A stretch of DNA of 64,000 nt from Spirodela intermedia (taxonomy: Eukaryota; Streptophyta; Magnoliopsida; Alismatales; Araceae): assembly GCA_902729315.2 (NCBI GenBank), contig LR746278.1:2737501-2801500 (forward strand), read 5' to 3'. Every line of letters starts with the position of its first letter. Position 1 is the first letter of the stretch. Below are positions 22,531 through 32,366 of the stretch, in pieces. The position numbers and the translations under genes are program-made. A model generated the notes under the pieces. That model was given only the letters and a program-made list of their open reading frames with translations, searched no databases and had not been told where the DNA came from.

Positions 22531-23125
22531 ATGCAGGAGCAGGGGACGAGCTCGTTTCAGTCGAGCAGCGACAGGTCGTCGAGCTCGGCGGCGCATCAGA
22601 CGGAGGTGAACGGAGGTTTGCTCCTTCCCCTTTCTCCCTTTCCTCTCCACCAGCTTGAACCGAGATTCGGAATTTTAGAGCTCGACCAGGAATCGGTGAC
22701 TAGATATCTTGATGCGTTTTTCCGATGTTCGAATTCTACCGATGGCTTTCAATCTTCGTCGCAGGCGGTCCGATCCCACCCCCAAGAGTCCGTTGTTGTT
22801 TGAGAGGGAGAGGGTTGAGGGCCGCCTAGCTTTTAATTTCTTCAGCAGATTTTCTGAAAGAACTGTGTTCTAGCTTCAGTCGTTCTCCCTCTCTCTCTCT
22901 CTCTCTCTCTAGAGCCCGGATTTGAAAACCTGTGTAAAAATAGGGTTGGAGAGTGACGACGAGATAAGGCGAGTGCCGGACTTTGGAGGGGAGACAGCAG
23001 CGGGGCCTTCCACCTCGGGGCCTCGTCAGGACCGCACCCGAGCCTCCTCCGCCGAGGCCGGCCAGCAGCGGAAGAGGGGCCGCAATCCCGCGGACAAGGA
23101 GCAGAAGCGCCTCAAGAGGTACGTT

Positions 23126-23179
<54 letters not shown>

Positions 23180-24153
23180 TCTCTGTCTCTCTCCCCCTTT
23201 GTTCTTACTCGAAGAATACTAGCCTGTGACTGAGAAAATCCCAAAAATAATATGTTGTGGTTGTATTTGTCTGGGTCTCCTTTCTTGTTCTTTGGGGTTT
23301 TGTTCCTGCTCTCTCTCTCTCTCTCTCTCTCTCTCCCCTCTTGTTCTTACTCGAAGAATACTTGCCTGTGACTGAGAAAATGCCCTAAAAATAACACCTT
23401 GCGGCGGTATTTGTCTGTGTCTCCTTTCTGGTTCTTCCGAATTTTGTTCCTGCTCTTTCTCAGTTCAGAGTAAATATAGTATCTGTTCTACGACGGTGCA
23501 TCGAAATCAATGGAAACTTCCTCTCTTTCTCTCTCTTAAAATTCTTTGGTGGGCGCAGGTTACTGAGGAATAGGGTGTCGGCGCAGCAGGCTCGGGAGAG
23601 GAAGAAGGCCTACTTGACCGACCTGGAGACGAAGGTCAACGAGCTCGAGAAGCGGAACTCGGAGCTGGAGGAGCGACTCTCCACCCTCCAGAACGAGAAC
23701 CAGATGCTCAGACATGTGAGTTCCTCTCCTCCATCGATCGCCCTTCTCCATCCCTCCCTCCCTCCCTCCCTCCCGCCCGCTTGCTCGATCAAATGCCTTC
23801 GAACCTCCTCTCCTCGAGATTTCGTCCGATTTCATGTTATGATCAAGAAGATAAAAAAGAAGAAAAAAATTGCAAAAGGAGAACATCTCTGCGATCTTTT
23901 TCAGAAAGCTCCCCGATTTGATCCGCCCAGTTCGAGAATCTGAACAGATTCGAAGCTAGCCGATTTGATCCGACCCAGTTCGAGATTCTGAACAGAGTCA
24001 AAGCTCGCCGATTTGATCCGACCCGGTTCGAGATTCTGAACAGAGTCAAAGCTCGCCGGTTTCTCACACGGTTCTTGTGGGCAGATTCTGAAGAACACGA
24101 CGGGCGGCGGGCGGAGAGGATCGGGCGGCGGCAGCGCTGAAGGGGAGGCCTAG
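22531..24153 (+). CDS. HY5: bZIP transcription factor ELONGATED HYPOCOTYL 5
   Basis: Nuclear bZIP activator of photomorphogenesis, normally degraded in the dark through COP1 (family knowledge). Exons 22531-22615, 22944-23118, 23559-23715 and 24085-24153 give 161 aa; Arabidopsis HY5 has 168. MQEQ start and a Ser-rich segment come first, then the COP1-binding motif [15 protein letters not shown] (Val39-Pro40) with a CK2-type Ser32 (SDDE). The basic region [14 protein letters not shown] has the N-x7-R signature (Asn91, Arg99). The leucine zipper follows through [11 protein letters not shown], then the ILKNTT tail. The exon-2 acceptor used here (AAAAATAG/GG) gives the family-like EVNGGLESDDE but has a weak pyrimidine tract. 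A (CT)n-TAG acceptor 31 bases upstream would be in frame only with an earlier donor. CT tracts abut introns 1 and 2, and intron 3 holds a 48-bp repeat. Confidence 0.94.
22889..22912 (+). repeat. (CT)n ending in TAG inside HY5 intron 1
   Basis: CT run finishing in CTAG; a textbook polypyrimidine tract plus acceptor, competing with the acceptor at 22,943. Confidence 0.85.
23129..23175. repeat. (CT)n in HY5 intron 2
   Basis: CT run starting ten bases after the exon-2 donor at 23,119. A second CT run follows at 23,310-23,333, and ~110 bp of sequence after each run is duplicated (TTGTTCTTACTCGAAGAATACT...TGACTGAGAAAAT), a local tandem duplication. Confidence 0.9.
23913..24062 (+). repeat. 48-bp tandem repeat (three units) in HY5 intron 3
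   Basis: Units begin at 23,913, 23,960 and 24,008, each starting CCGATTTGATCCG and containing GTTCGAGA-TCTGAACAGA. The second and third differ by about one base; the first is one base shorter and more diverged. Confidence 0.92.
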
Positions 24154-24381
24154 CTTGCGGGCGAGCGGGGGGGTTGTGCTTGGACTGTGTGTCAGAGACG
24201 ATGTGATATATAGGTAGAAGGTGTGGCCCGACTAACTCCGCCGCCTCGGTCTCCTCGCTGTGGCGGCCCGTTTCTAGTCGCGTCGACTCGATTCTTTCTC
24301 GTCCGTGTCTTCTTCCTAAGCTCTCCTCCCTCCTGTGTAATCTGTCTTGGATTATCCTCACGCATGCAATCTATGACACCA

Positions 24382-24418
<37 letters not shown>

Positions 24419-24868
24419 AAGAAAATGTGTAGGGAGATCAGATTGGACGTTACTAGAGATTTAGTTCATTTCACCAACAAAATTAAGGCGAGATATAGAG
24501 GGATAGATTCTAATCGTGAAGAACAACAATGTAACCTGAAGACAAGCTTACCCATTGACTTGAGCCCATTTCACCAAAAAATTAAGACGCAGAGACTCGA
24601 TGGAAGAGAGAGAGAGAGAGAGAGAGATCACTTAGGATGGGATTCCTAAGAGTCACCATGAAGAAGACGTGTAGCTAATACAACATCACCAAAACGGGAG
24701 TTTAGTTGGACGAGAAGAGACCTCACATTATCAGCTGATCAATCACAAGCCCATCGCTCTTACAACTTCACCTAGGCTAAGAAAAATATCACAAATTAAA
24801 AGGGGGGGAAAAAATGAAGGGAACAGGGAGACACACTAGTGAGATATCGGAAAGGGTCCCACAATTCT
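24154..24868. other. 3' flanks of HY5 and Alba genes (convergent spacer)
   Basis: Spacer between convergent genes, with a (CT)n run at 24,391-24,418 and a (GA)n run at 24,605-24,628. No gene recognised. Confidence 0.6.
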
Positions 24869-27617
24869 TCAGCTCTGCTCCTCGCCCTCTCCAGCTTCCC
24901 TCTCCTCCGCCGCCGCAGCCATCAGCTCGTCGAAGTTCGCCGTCTTGCCAAGCAGAATCTCGATCTACATTGAAAGAAAGAAACCCCACGAAACGCAGGG
25001 TTTTAGATCCTGAGAATTTTCACAAGGCAAAAAAAAAAAAGGTCGGATCGGACCTTGGCTTTCTGCATGGGTCGCCCTCTTGATTCATCTTTGACCTCCA
25101 CAGTGGAAGTCGTGATCTCTGCAGGAGTTTTAGTCAACGGTTAAGAAGAAGAGAGAAAAACGAGGCATCGAAGAAAAGGAAGGGGGGAGACCCACTCTTC
25201 TCGACAGCAAGTCCATTGTTCTTCAGAATCTCGGCAATGGTAACGACGGTTGCAATGGCTGTGAATTTTCACAAAGAGAAAGAATATGTGAGATCTTGAG
25301 CAGCTTGGAGAAGTGTAAATGGTATACAGTTGCCAGGAAGAGAAAGAAACCTTGACAAGGTCAAAGGGAGGAAGAAGGTTGACTATGAGCACAGACAGGA
25401 GTTCTAATAATAGAACTCGGATGTCCCAAACCTAATAATTTTGGTTCTAATTTATTTCTCCTGCCTATCTACGACCCTAGAGACGGAATTCAAACCACCG
25501 ACTGCATTATTCACGGGTGAGCTGGCTAAGCCGAAGCCATTGCCCCGTTGGGGCCAGTTACTCCTGCAAGATCTGAGGGATCTACTCTCCATAGCACTTG
25601 ACCATATATGCAAATCAAGGAAAGAAGGAAAATTGAAAGGGGAAAAAAAAAGAAATACGGGGAGAAAAAGAACTCATTATCCTTGGAACTATTTTAACCG
25701 TGTACTGTCTGTTTCGTAGTTCACAAAAACCCTTCAGGCGGTTGCTATTCAATCCAGAAGAGAAAACCATGTGGAATTCACTTTACAGGGGGGAGGGGAT
25801 GAACGAATAGAAAAAATTAATGGGTTTCGAAGTGTGGCATTAATTCTCTACTAGTATCTCCAAACATTGAATGCAAAACTCTACAGACGAAGAAGGAAAA
25901 AACTAAGAGAATGAACGTGAGCTACACCCAAAGAGAAGGAATAACAAAGCCTAACAAAAAATTAAGAATAAAGTAAATAACTGTAGGGAGGTCGACATGG
26001 AATTACAATATTTTCAATATCCGATTTCAAGAAAAACATTGGTTTCCAAGAACATGGACTTCTCTAATACAGGAGACATGGGGAAAAAATCACGCTAAGC
26101 TTCTTGCATAGAATCTGATCATCACTTTCTAATCATCCCTAGCAATAGAAATGGTAAATATTTACCTCAAATTTGCAGGCGTCTGTCCCAACTCTTACCA
26201 CACAATATATTCCAACAGTAAAACAAGGCATTAGCCTCTCTAACTTAGGCTCAAAATTATGACGGCTATCACGACGTAAGCCCTGAAAATTTTTCTTCAT
26301 AAGCCAGAAATTACCCCTTCACATATAATCAGCTTCCCAGTTAGATTGGTCTTAGAGATAGGAATGTGTTCAAGGTTAATATTTTAATCTACAAGTCCCT
26401 CCCGATTGTTCCCCAATTGTCAACTTGACATGATTTTAAACGAAATTGTATAGCAAACACACCAACATGAAAAATATTGATGACGAACGGATATATTCAT
26501 CAAATCATTTTCCACGGCCAAAAAAAGGTTCTACGAAGAAACAAAAAGGTTCCATGGACAAAAAAATTATAATATGCGTCATCTTATACACATCTTCCTG
26601 TGGGCATCAAAGTTACTTTGGTGGCCCTGGGGAAGATAAGAATCGGCTAATATGCGGCAGCGACATTTCCTGATTCTGGGAATGTGATCGTTCATGCAAA
26701 GAGACCCATCTCGGCGTGGTACATAAAATTCCTTAGAAGCAGAACAAAAAAAATGATGAAAGTAAACCTGCTCAATCGATGTGAATCAAGACATGTGCAG
26801 ACATGATCAAAGCTTCACCGATGATTGAAACATTGAAATGATAGAGAAAAACTTCTTAAACTCTTTCATTATTTAATTATAATATTTTCTCATTACGAGG
26901 CCTCCTATGATGCACACCACAATTTTCAACAGACATGCAAATGACGTTGTCGTTTGATAGGCATAAATATAACTTGATCTTCACAAAAAGCATCTCGGCA
27001 TTAACCACTCAAAATGGACCGTGCGAAGTCTAGGAGAAGAAATAGTACCCATTCCCAAAGCAGAAAGCTCCACCTCGTTGTGCTGTTGCATGTATCGCTG
27101 CAGAACAGACGTGGTGTTACAAAGACAGAAATATCACAAAGAATACCATAATATTCAATAAATTACTAAAATATACAAATATCTGCATTCTACTGTGACA
27201 GTAGCAAGCACACCTGAGATTACTGTTCCACAGGGAGACGGTTGCGAGGAGAACATATGCTCATAGTAAGAACGAAAAGGGAAAAAACTACAAGGTATAG
27301 AAGAAACAAATAATGTTTAAAAGCAAAACAGATCATCTGTAACGACGAAACGCACTCCAAATGTATACCAGCCCATCCATGAAACTTCGGGACAATGAAG
27401 ATACAATGGTCAACGAAAAAACAGGTCTGAATCAGAAACAAACATCCAGATAAGAATATATATCTTTCAGGGAGCATCCTTGCGTCTGCGTTTCCCATAC
27501 CTTAGCCAGGTTGACATAGAAGAAGAGCGGCTTCTTCGTGTTCGACACCTGGATCCTATTCTTCTTGTGAGCATCGGCGATGTTGATGTTTCCGACAGCC
27601 TCCGTAATCTCCTCCAT
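24869..27617 (-). CDS. ALBA: Alba-family DNA/RNA-binding protein
   Basis: Exons on the minus strand: 27617-27501, 27097-27049, 25258-25196, 25118-25054 and 24964-24869, joining in phase to 129 aa. The whole protein is one Alba domain: MEEITEAVGNINIADAHKKN, RIQVSNTKKPLFFYVNLAKR (nucleic-acid-contacting basic strand), YMQQHNEVELSALGMAIAT, VVTIAEILKNNGLAVEKKI and SRGRPMQKAKIEILLGKT. An acidic Ala/Glu tail (AAAAEEREAGEGEEQS) follows. This is the short plant Alba subfamily (like Arabidopsis ALBA1/2), lacking the RGG extension of the long subfamily. Such proteins bind RNA and DNA, including R-loops, in nucleus and cytoplasm (family knowledge). Intron 2 is large (~1.8 kb, 25,259-27,048). All splice sites are GT-AG. 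Confidence 0.94.
25259..27048 (-). other. Large intron 2 of the Alba gene
   Basis: AT-rich, purine-rich on the plus strand, with no convincing internal gene. Its open frames are short and unrecognised. Confidence 0.75.
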
Positions 27618-27781
27618 CTAAGCCGCTGCCTGTCGCCCCGAAGATTACCAAGATGTCACAGAGGGGCCAAGCAGAGAACAAGAAAACCCTAACCCTAGCG
27701 GCACCACCTGAGGCGAGATATAATAGAGAAGGAAGAGAGAGAAATAAACGTGAGGAGAGTAAGAGTAAGAAAGACCGAGGT

Positions 27782-27834
<53 letters not shown>

Positions 27835-29801
27835 GGAGAGTGGGACGCCTGCTGCCTGATCCTGGCGACAGACGCTTTGTGAAGCGTCTGATCTAACTCC
27901 AGTGAACCTCTAAAACCGACGTTGACTCCTACCTCACTGATCGGACGGATCACAGCGTGCATTCCAAGTTTTCGTATCGATAATCTTAGCGATTGTCCAG
28001 GGTCCATCATCCACCGTAGACGTGTCTCGCCAAACAGGAAAACTCTGGATGAGAAGAATAAACGCCTGAGATCGGCTCTCGCCTACCCACTGATAAGAAC
28101 AGTGGTGATAGATGAAAGAGTCAGATCCAATGGTTGACTTGGAGCTCCCCGATACCATCAAAATATTGAATATTATTTTCAAGTATTATGTTGAATCATA
28201 TTTCTAAATTATTTAAGTGAACATTTAATATTCCCACCAAGAATGAAAAAAATAATTTAAAATATTTCAGCCAATTAATAAATGAGAATAAAAATGGGTA
28301 ATAATGGGTCTAGATGAGAAACGATGAGAAAATTAGGTTTCTTTACAAAGTAAGTGACTCGGAAGATGTTGGAAAACATGAGAAATTTAGGGCTCATGGT
28401 TTATGATGCAAAAATAAATAAATAAATATATATTTAAATTAAACTAAATCAAAGGGTTTCATTCTATAAAATGTTAGAGAAGTTAATTTAAGTAGATTAT
28501 ATCAATAAATAAAAACGAGGAAATATTAAAAAAACTCCAATTTTTTTTATTGAAAATAGGATGGTATGAAGTATTTTTCAGGTCATGAAGCAGAAAATAT
28601 GATAATTTAACATTTGTAGAGTAAAATAAAAACTAAAACTGAATTTAGTTTTAAAATAAAAAACACTACAGTAGAGTAAAATAAATTTTTATGGCGTTAT
28701 TTTCTATTAACTAAAGTTTCACAGGGAAAATTGTCCTTTTGTATAAATAATCAGTACTAATATTTTGTGATACTTTTTAGGAGTGTTGCGTGGTGACGTA
28801 TTTTAAAAAATGTGCTCATTTTATAAAACTAAAAGCTCATAACTTTATGGAAATAAAATAATTAAAATTTAGTAAAATAAGAAAAAAAGATGTATTATTT
28901 TTCCAATCAAGAAGATATTTTCATGATAGCAAGTGCAGTGAAACGCTAATTTAATTATGTTAATTGGATATATTTACGAGAAGGAAATAAATACAATTTA
29001 ATGAAGTAAATAAATCATTATTTCATTTCCAGATATTAAAGAAACAACGGGAAACAGACGCGCTTCGCACACTGTAAAAGAACGGTTTTTGAACCGACTA
29101 CCCCGGTAGAGTTGCTGCGTCGCCTTTCTCTGTCGTTTTTTCTATTTCTTGGTTGCTTCCGCCACCTTCCTCTCGTCGTACGCTTCTTTCTCGCGGGTCT
29201 TTCTGCGTTTGTGACGTTGGAGAAGGAACAGGGTCCGGGGAGAGGGATCTGAGGCCCCCTCTCCTGACGTTCCTTGAGGGAGTGGAGGGGTGTGGGGAGA
29301 ATGGGAGGAGGGAGAAGAGGGAACCCTTTCCTCGCGTAGCTCACTCACTGATCTTCCGGTTGGCGCTTAAAGGAGGAAGAAAAACGAGGGGGATTGAGCT
29401 ATCTGAGCGTTGGAATGGACAGAAAGGCCTCATTTGTCGTGGTTTACGAGTTTGGCTCTCTGAGTTGGCTTCGTCGAGCTGATCCTTCCGTGTTCTTAGG
29501 GTTCTGAGAAATCAACAACATCCACATTTTCGTTCAACTGAAGGGTGTTTTAGGGAAGAAAGTAAGTTCTTCTTGAAGGTGGGTTTGCAAGGAGTTGGGC
29601 TGTTATTGTCTGTTTCCTTGGCCGTGATGATGATGCTGCCTTTCGGACGCGAATTCTTCGAGAAATAAAACAGCCCTCAATTCGAATGGCGGATCTGATT
29701 GATATTCCCTTGCTCTAATTCCGCTGGTTCGTCTGTCGGATTCTCAGACCAGAGCTTCCCTCTGGTCGATCCGGAGAGGGTTTCACCAGTACCTAGGAAA
29801 C
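27618..29801. promoter_or_regulatory. Divergent spacer: Alba promoter, AT-rich block, TMEM128 promoter/leader
   Basis: 27,618-28,140 is GC-moderate with a (GA)n tract (27,782-27,831) just upstream of the Alba ATG. 28,140-29,040 is very AT-rich with no coding signal. 29,040-29,801 becomes GC-rich and pyrimidine-rich, fitting the core promoter and 5' leader of the next gene. Confidence 0.5.
27782..27831. repeat. (GA)n microsatellite upstream of Alba gene
   Basis: GA run with one GG interruption, ~165-215 bp upstream of the Alba start. In the mRNA sense it is a CT tract. Confidence 0.95.
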
Positions 29802-31517
29802 ATGTCGGGCGGCACACCTGTGGGGAGCGGAGGGCATGTTAGACATCGGCACAGCCAGGGTTACCTGTCAAGTGGGGACGATTCGGAGGACGACGCCTGT
29901 TCCAAGCCGCCGCGTTCGCTGGTGATAGACCAGGCAAAAACTTGGACCCGGGTCCTCGAGAATATCCTCTGGATTGCTTCAGCAGCCTTCATCGTCTACT
30001 TTGGTGACTGGCATTCGAATTTGATTTATGTTGTGTGGTGCGACGACCGAATCAAGAGGTAAACGGAGATCATTGCCTCTGCTATCTTCATCGTCCTTCT
30101 CTTGAGGGTTATCCTGTTTTATTATCATCAAATAGTGATTCATGTGAAACTCAATTTAACTGATCATATAGAAGCTTGATTTTATTTATTTATTGCGCTT
30201 GAATGATGGCTGCGTCTCCTCAGCCATAGAAGGATAGTCAGCTAGATGTTGGCAAGAAGAGCTTGGTTGCTTTTCTTAGCTTATGGAAACTGCCTTGACT
30301 CCTGGATCATAATGCTGATATCGAGACCATTTCATCGTCAACTCCATTTTAGTAATGTAAGGTTTAAACATGGCAATGTTTTTTTCAGATGCTGTCTTAA
30401 GGCTTGTACTATTTATATTTGTTAAATTCACCCTGTTTTTTATGTTTCCCAATGAAATATGTTGATATTGTATTGTTTTATGGATAGACTCGCAATGTAT
30501 CCGTAGGAACATACAGATTAAATGTGGGAAAAACTTTGGGATTTTCGGACTTGGGTCTGCAATCATTGTGCGGTTATTTTATCTGTTTTTTTCACGATAA
30601 GAGGATAATCTATGCTGTTAGTTTTATTGCATCACAGCTTTTGGGTGCTTGTTCTTTCCTCGGGCACTAGTGCCTCTAATCTCTTAGTTATTAATTCTGC
30701 TGTTTAACGTATATTTTCTTATAATTGTTCATCCAGACGTGAGAATTTTCTTGTTCGTGCTCGGTATAATTTATTATAAATAACATATCCTTGTCCCACT
30801 CCCGTGGTTCTTGTCATCTGTCACTACCTATGGTTTAGTCTTATTTGACTTCTAATTCACCAACTGACTGACCCTATCGGGTTTTTTTATATTTTTAATG
30901 GATAAATCCACCTTCCATTAGTTTTTCTCTAATATAAAATCACAGGCCAAAGAATAATTGCTTCTTGTCGTTCAATATTATTTCCAGCTAATTTCCTCCT
31001 CCCCACCTTTTACAGGACGCCATTGTACATTGGACTTGCGAGTATCCTCTTGAATGTCGGAGTCATATGGTACACTGGAGTTCCAGTGAGGTCATTGAAG
31101 AAGGCCAGTGAGAAGCTCGAATTGCCTCCCTCCTCCGCCCCGCTGGTCGCTCTAGTCGGCGTCCTGTCGTTCTCATTGTAAGCAGGCTGGTCTTTCTTGT
31201 TCACATTTGAGGCTGGAATCCGCCACAGAATCTCATATGGGTTCCCTCTCCCCCCAAAATTTTATTATTTCCAGGATCTCCTTTGCCTTGTGGCCCATCT
31301 GGAGCTTCTTGACTCTTCCTCTATTGGTAGGGCTGGCTACTCTTGTAGATGATCGATGGTCTATAGATCCATGTGGGTGCCATTTCTAATCAACCCCTTG
31401 TATTTATTTCAGTTCACATTGTTCATGGCTTCCATGGTAATCTTGACTTACTTGCCAATTCGGCCTCTCGGGCCGCAGGCTTTTGCGCTTCATGCCGATC
31501 GGATCTTGCCATTGTAA
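29802..31517 (+). CDS. TMEM128-like multi-pass membrane protein
   Basis: Exons 29802-30058, 31016-31177, 31275-31326 and 31413-31517 give 191 aa. The N-terminal cytosolic-type segment (MSGGTPVGSGGHVRHRHSQGY, acidic SSGDDSEDDACS) is highly characteristic of the plant TMEM128 family. Four hydrophobic segments follow: ILWIASAAFIVYFGD; TPLYIGLASILLNVGVIWYTG; APLVALVGVLSFSLISFALW; and IWSFLTLPLLFTLFMASMVIL. The tail is short. Family members are small endomembrane (ER) proteins of poorly known function. Phases 2-2-0 across the three introns and GT-AG sites all fit. Confidence 0.9.
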
Positions 31518-32299
31518 GTCAATCTGCCACCGTAATCTAGCATTTGGACGACCGGGGATCAACAGACATCAATGGAGGAAGTGGCTGATCGGAGAGTGGT
31601 GCCATCCTCCGAGGATCATGATGAAAGAATATGTTGGCCCATCGAAGAATATGTCGGCCCTTTCCTCGTGGTTTATGTGACCAGTTCTTGGCTTCCTCGG
31701 ATTGTATTCTCCATGATTTTTTGGTGTTTGAGCTGATCTTTCATCTCTTGTAACATCTAATAAACGATGACTGAGATCACTTGTACATGGTCGGGGAATG
31801 AAATGGGTTCTATCATCTGTATTGGCTGTCTGTCAGGATGCTGGTCACTTGAATCATCATGGGGTTCTTGATGCAGCTGCAGAAGATGAAGATCAGATAC
31901 GATGAATTTCTCATCTCTGTGTCAGCATTTTCTCTGCAGCGTCAAATGGATGATATACCTAGTGGATGTTGATGGTAGAAGAGATCTATTTTCTCGATAT
32001 TTTACTGTAAATTGTTAGGAAAATCTTTGTTTGAATATGTTACACGTCATTTCTATGATGAAATTATTGAGTCCTGGAGATTATCCCTCGGCCATATCAT
32101 AAAATAGCATCCTTGGATTAATAAGATAACTGCATATTTTTTTGTCGGGAACATGTTTGAAGTATCTGAGCATTGAAGCAGAGGCAAAGCAGCATGTCCG
32201 ATGTGTGTTTTCTAACTTTCCAGAAGGTATCCAGGAAGAAAAGTATAAGTCAAATTTTACTTTATGGTTAGCCTTCCTTTCCGAAAGTAAATGGCTAAT

Positions 32300-32366
<67 letters not shown>

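Noticed and set aside
22184-22609. 141-aa plus-strand frame upstream of HY5
   Set aside because: Mostly Leu/Ser from the CT tract and overlapping the HY5 start in another frame. Treated as leader with possible uORF, not a gene.
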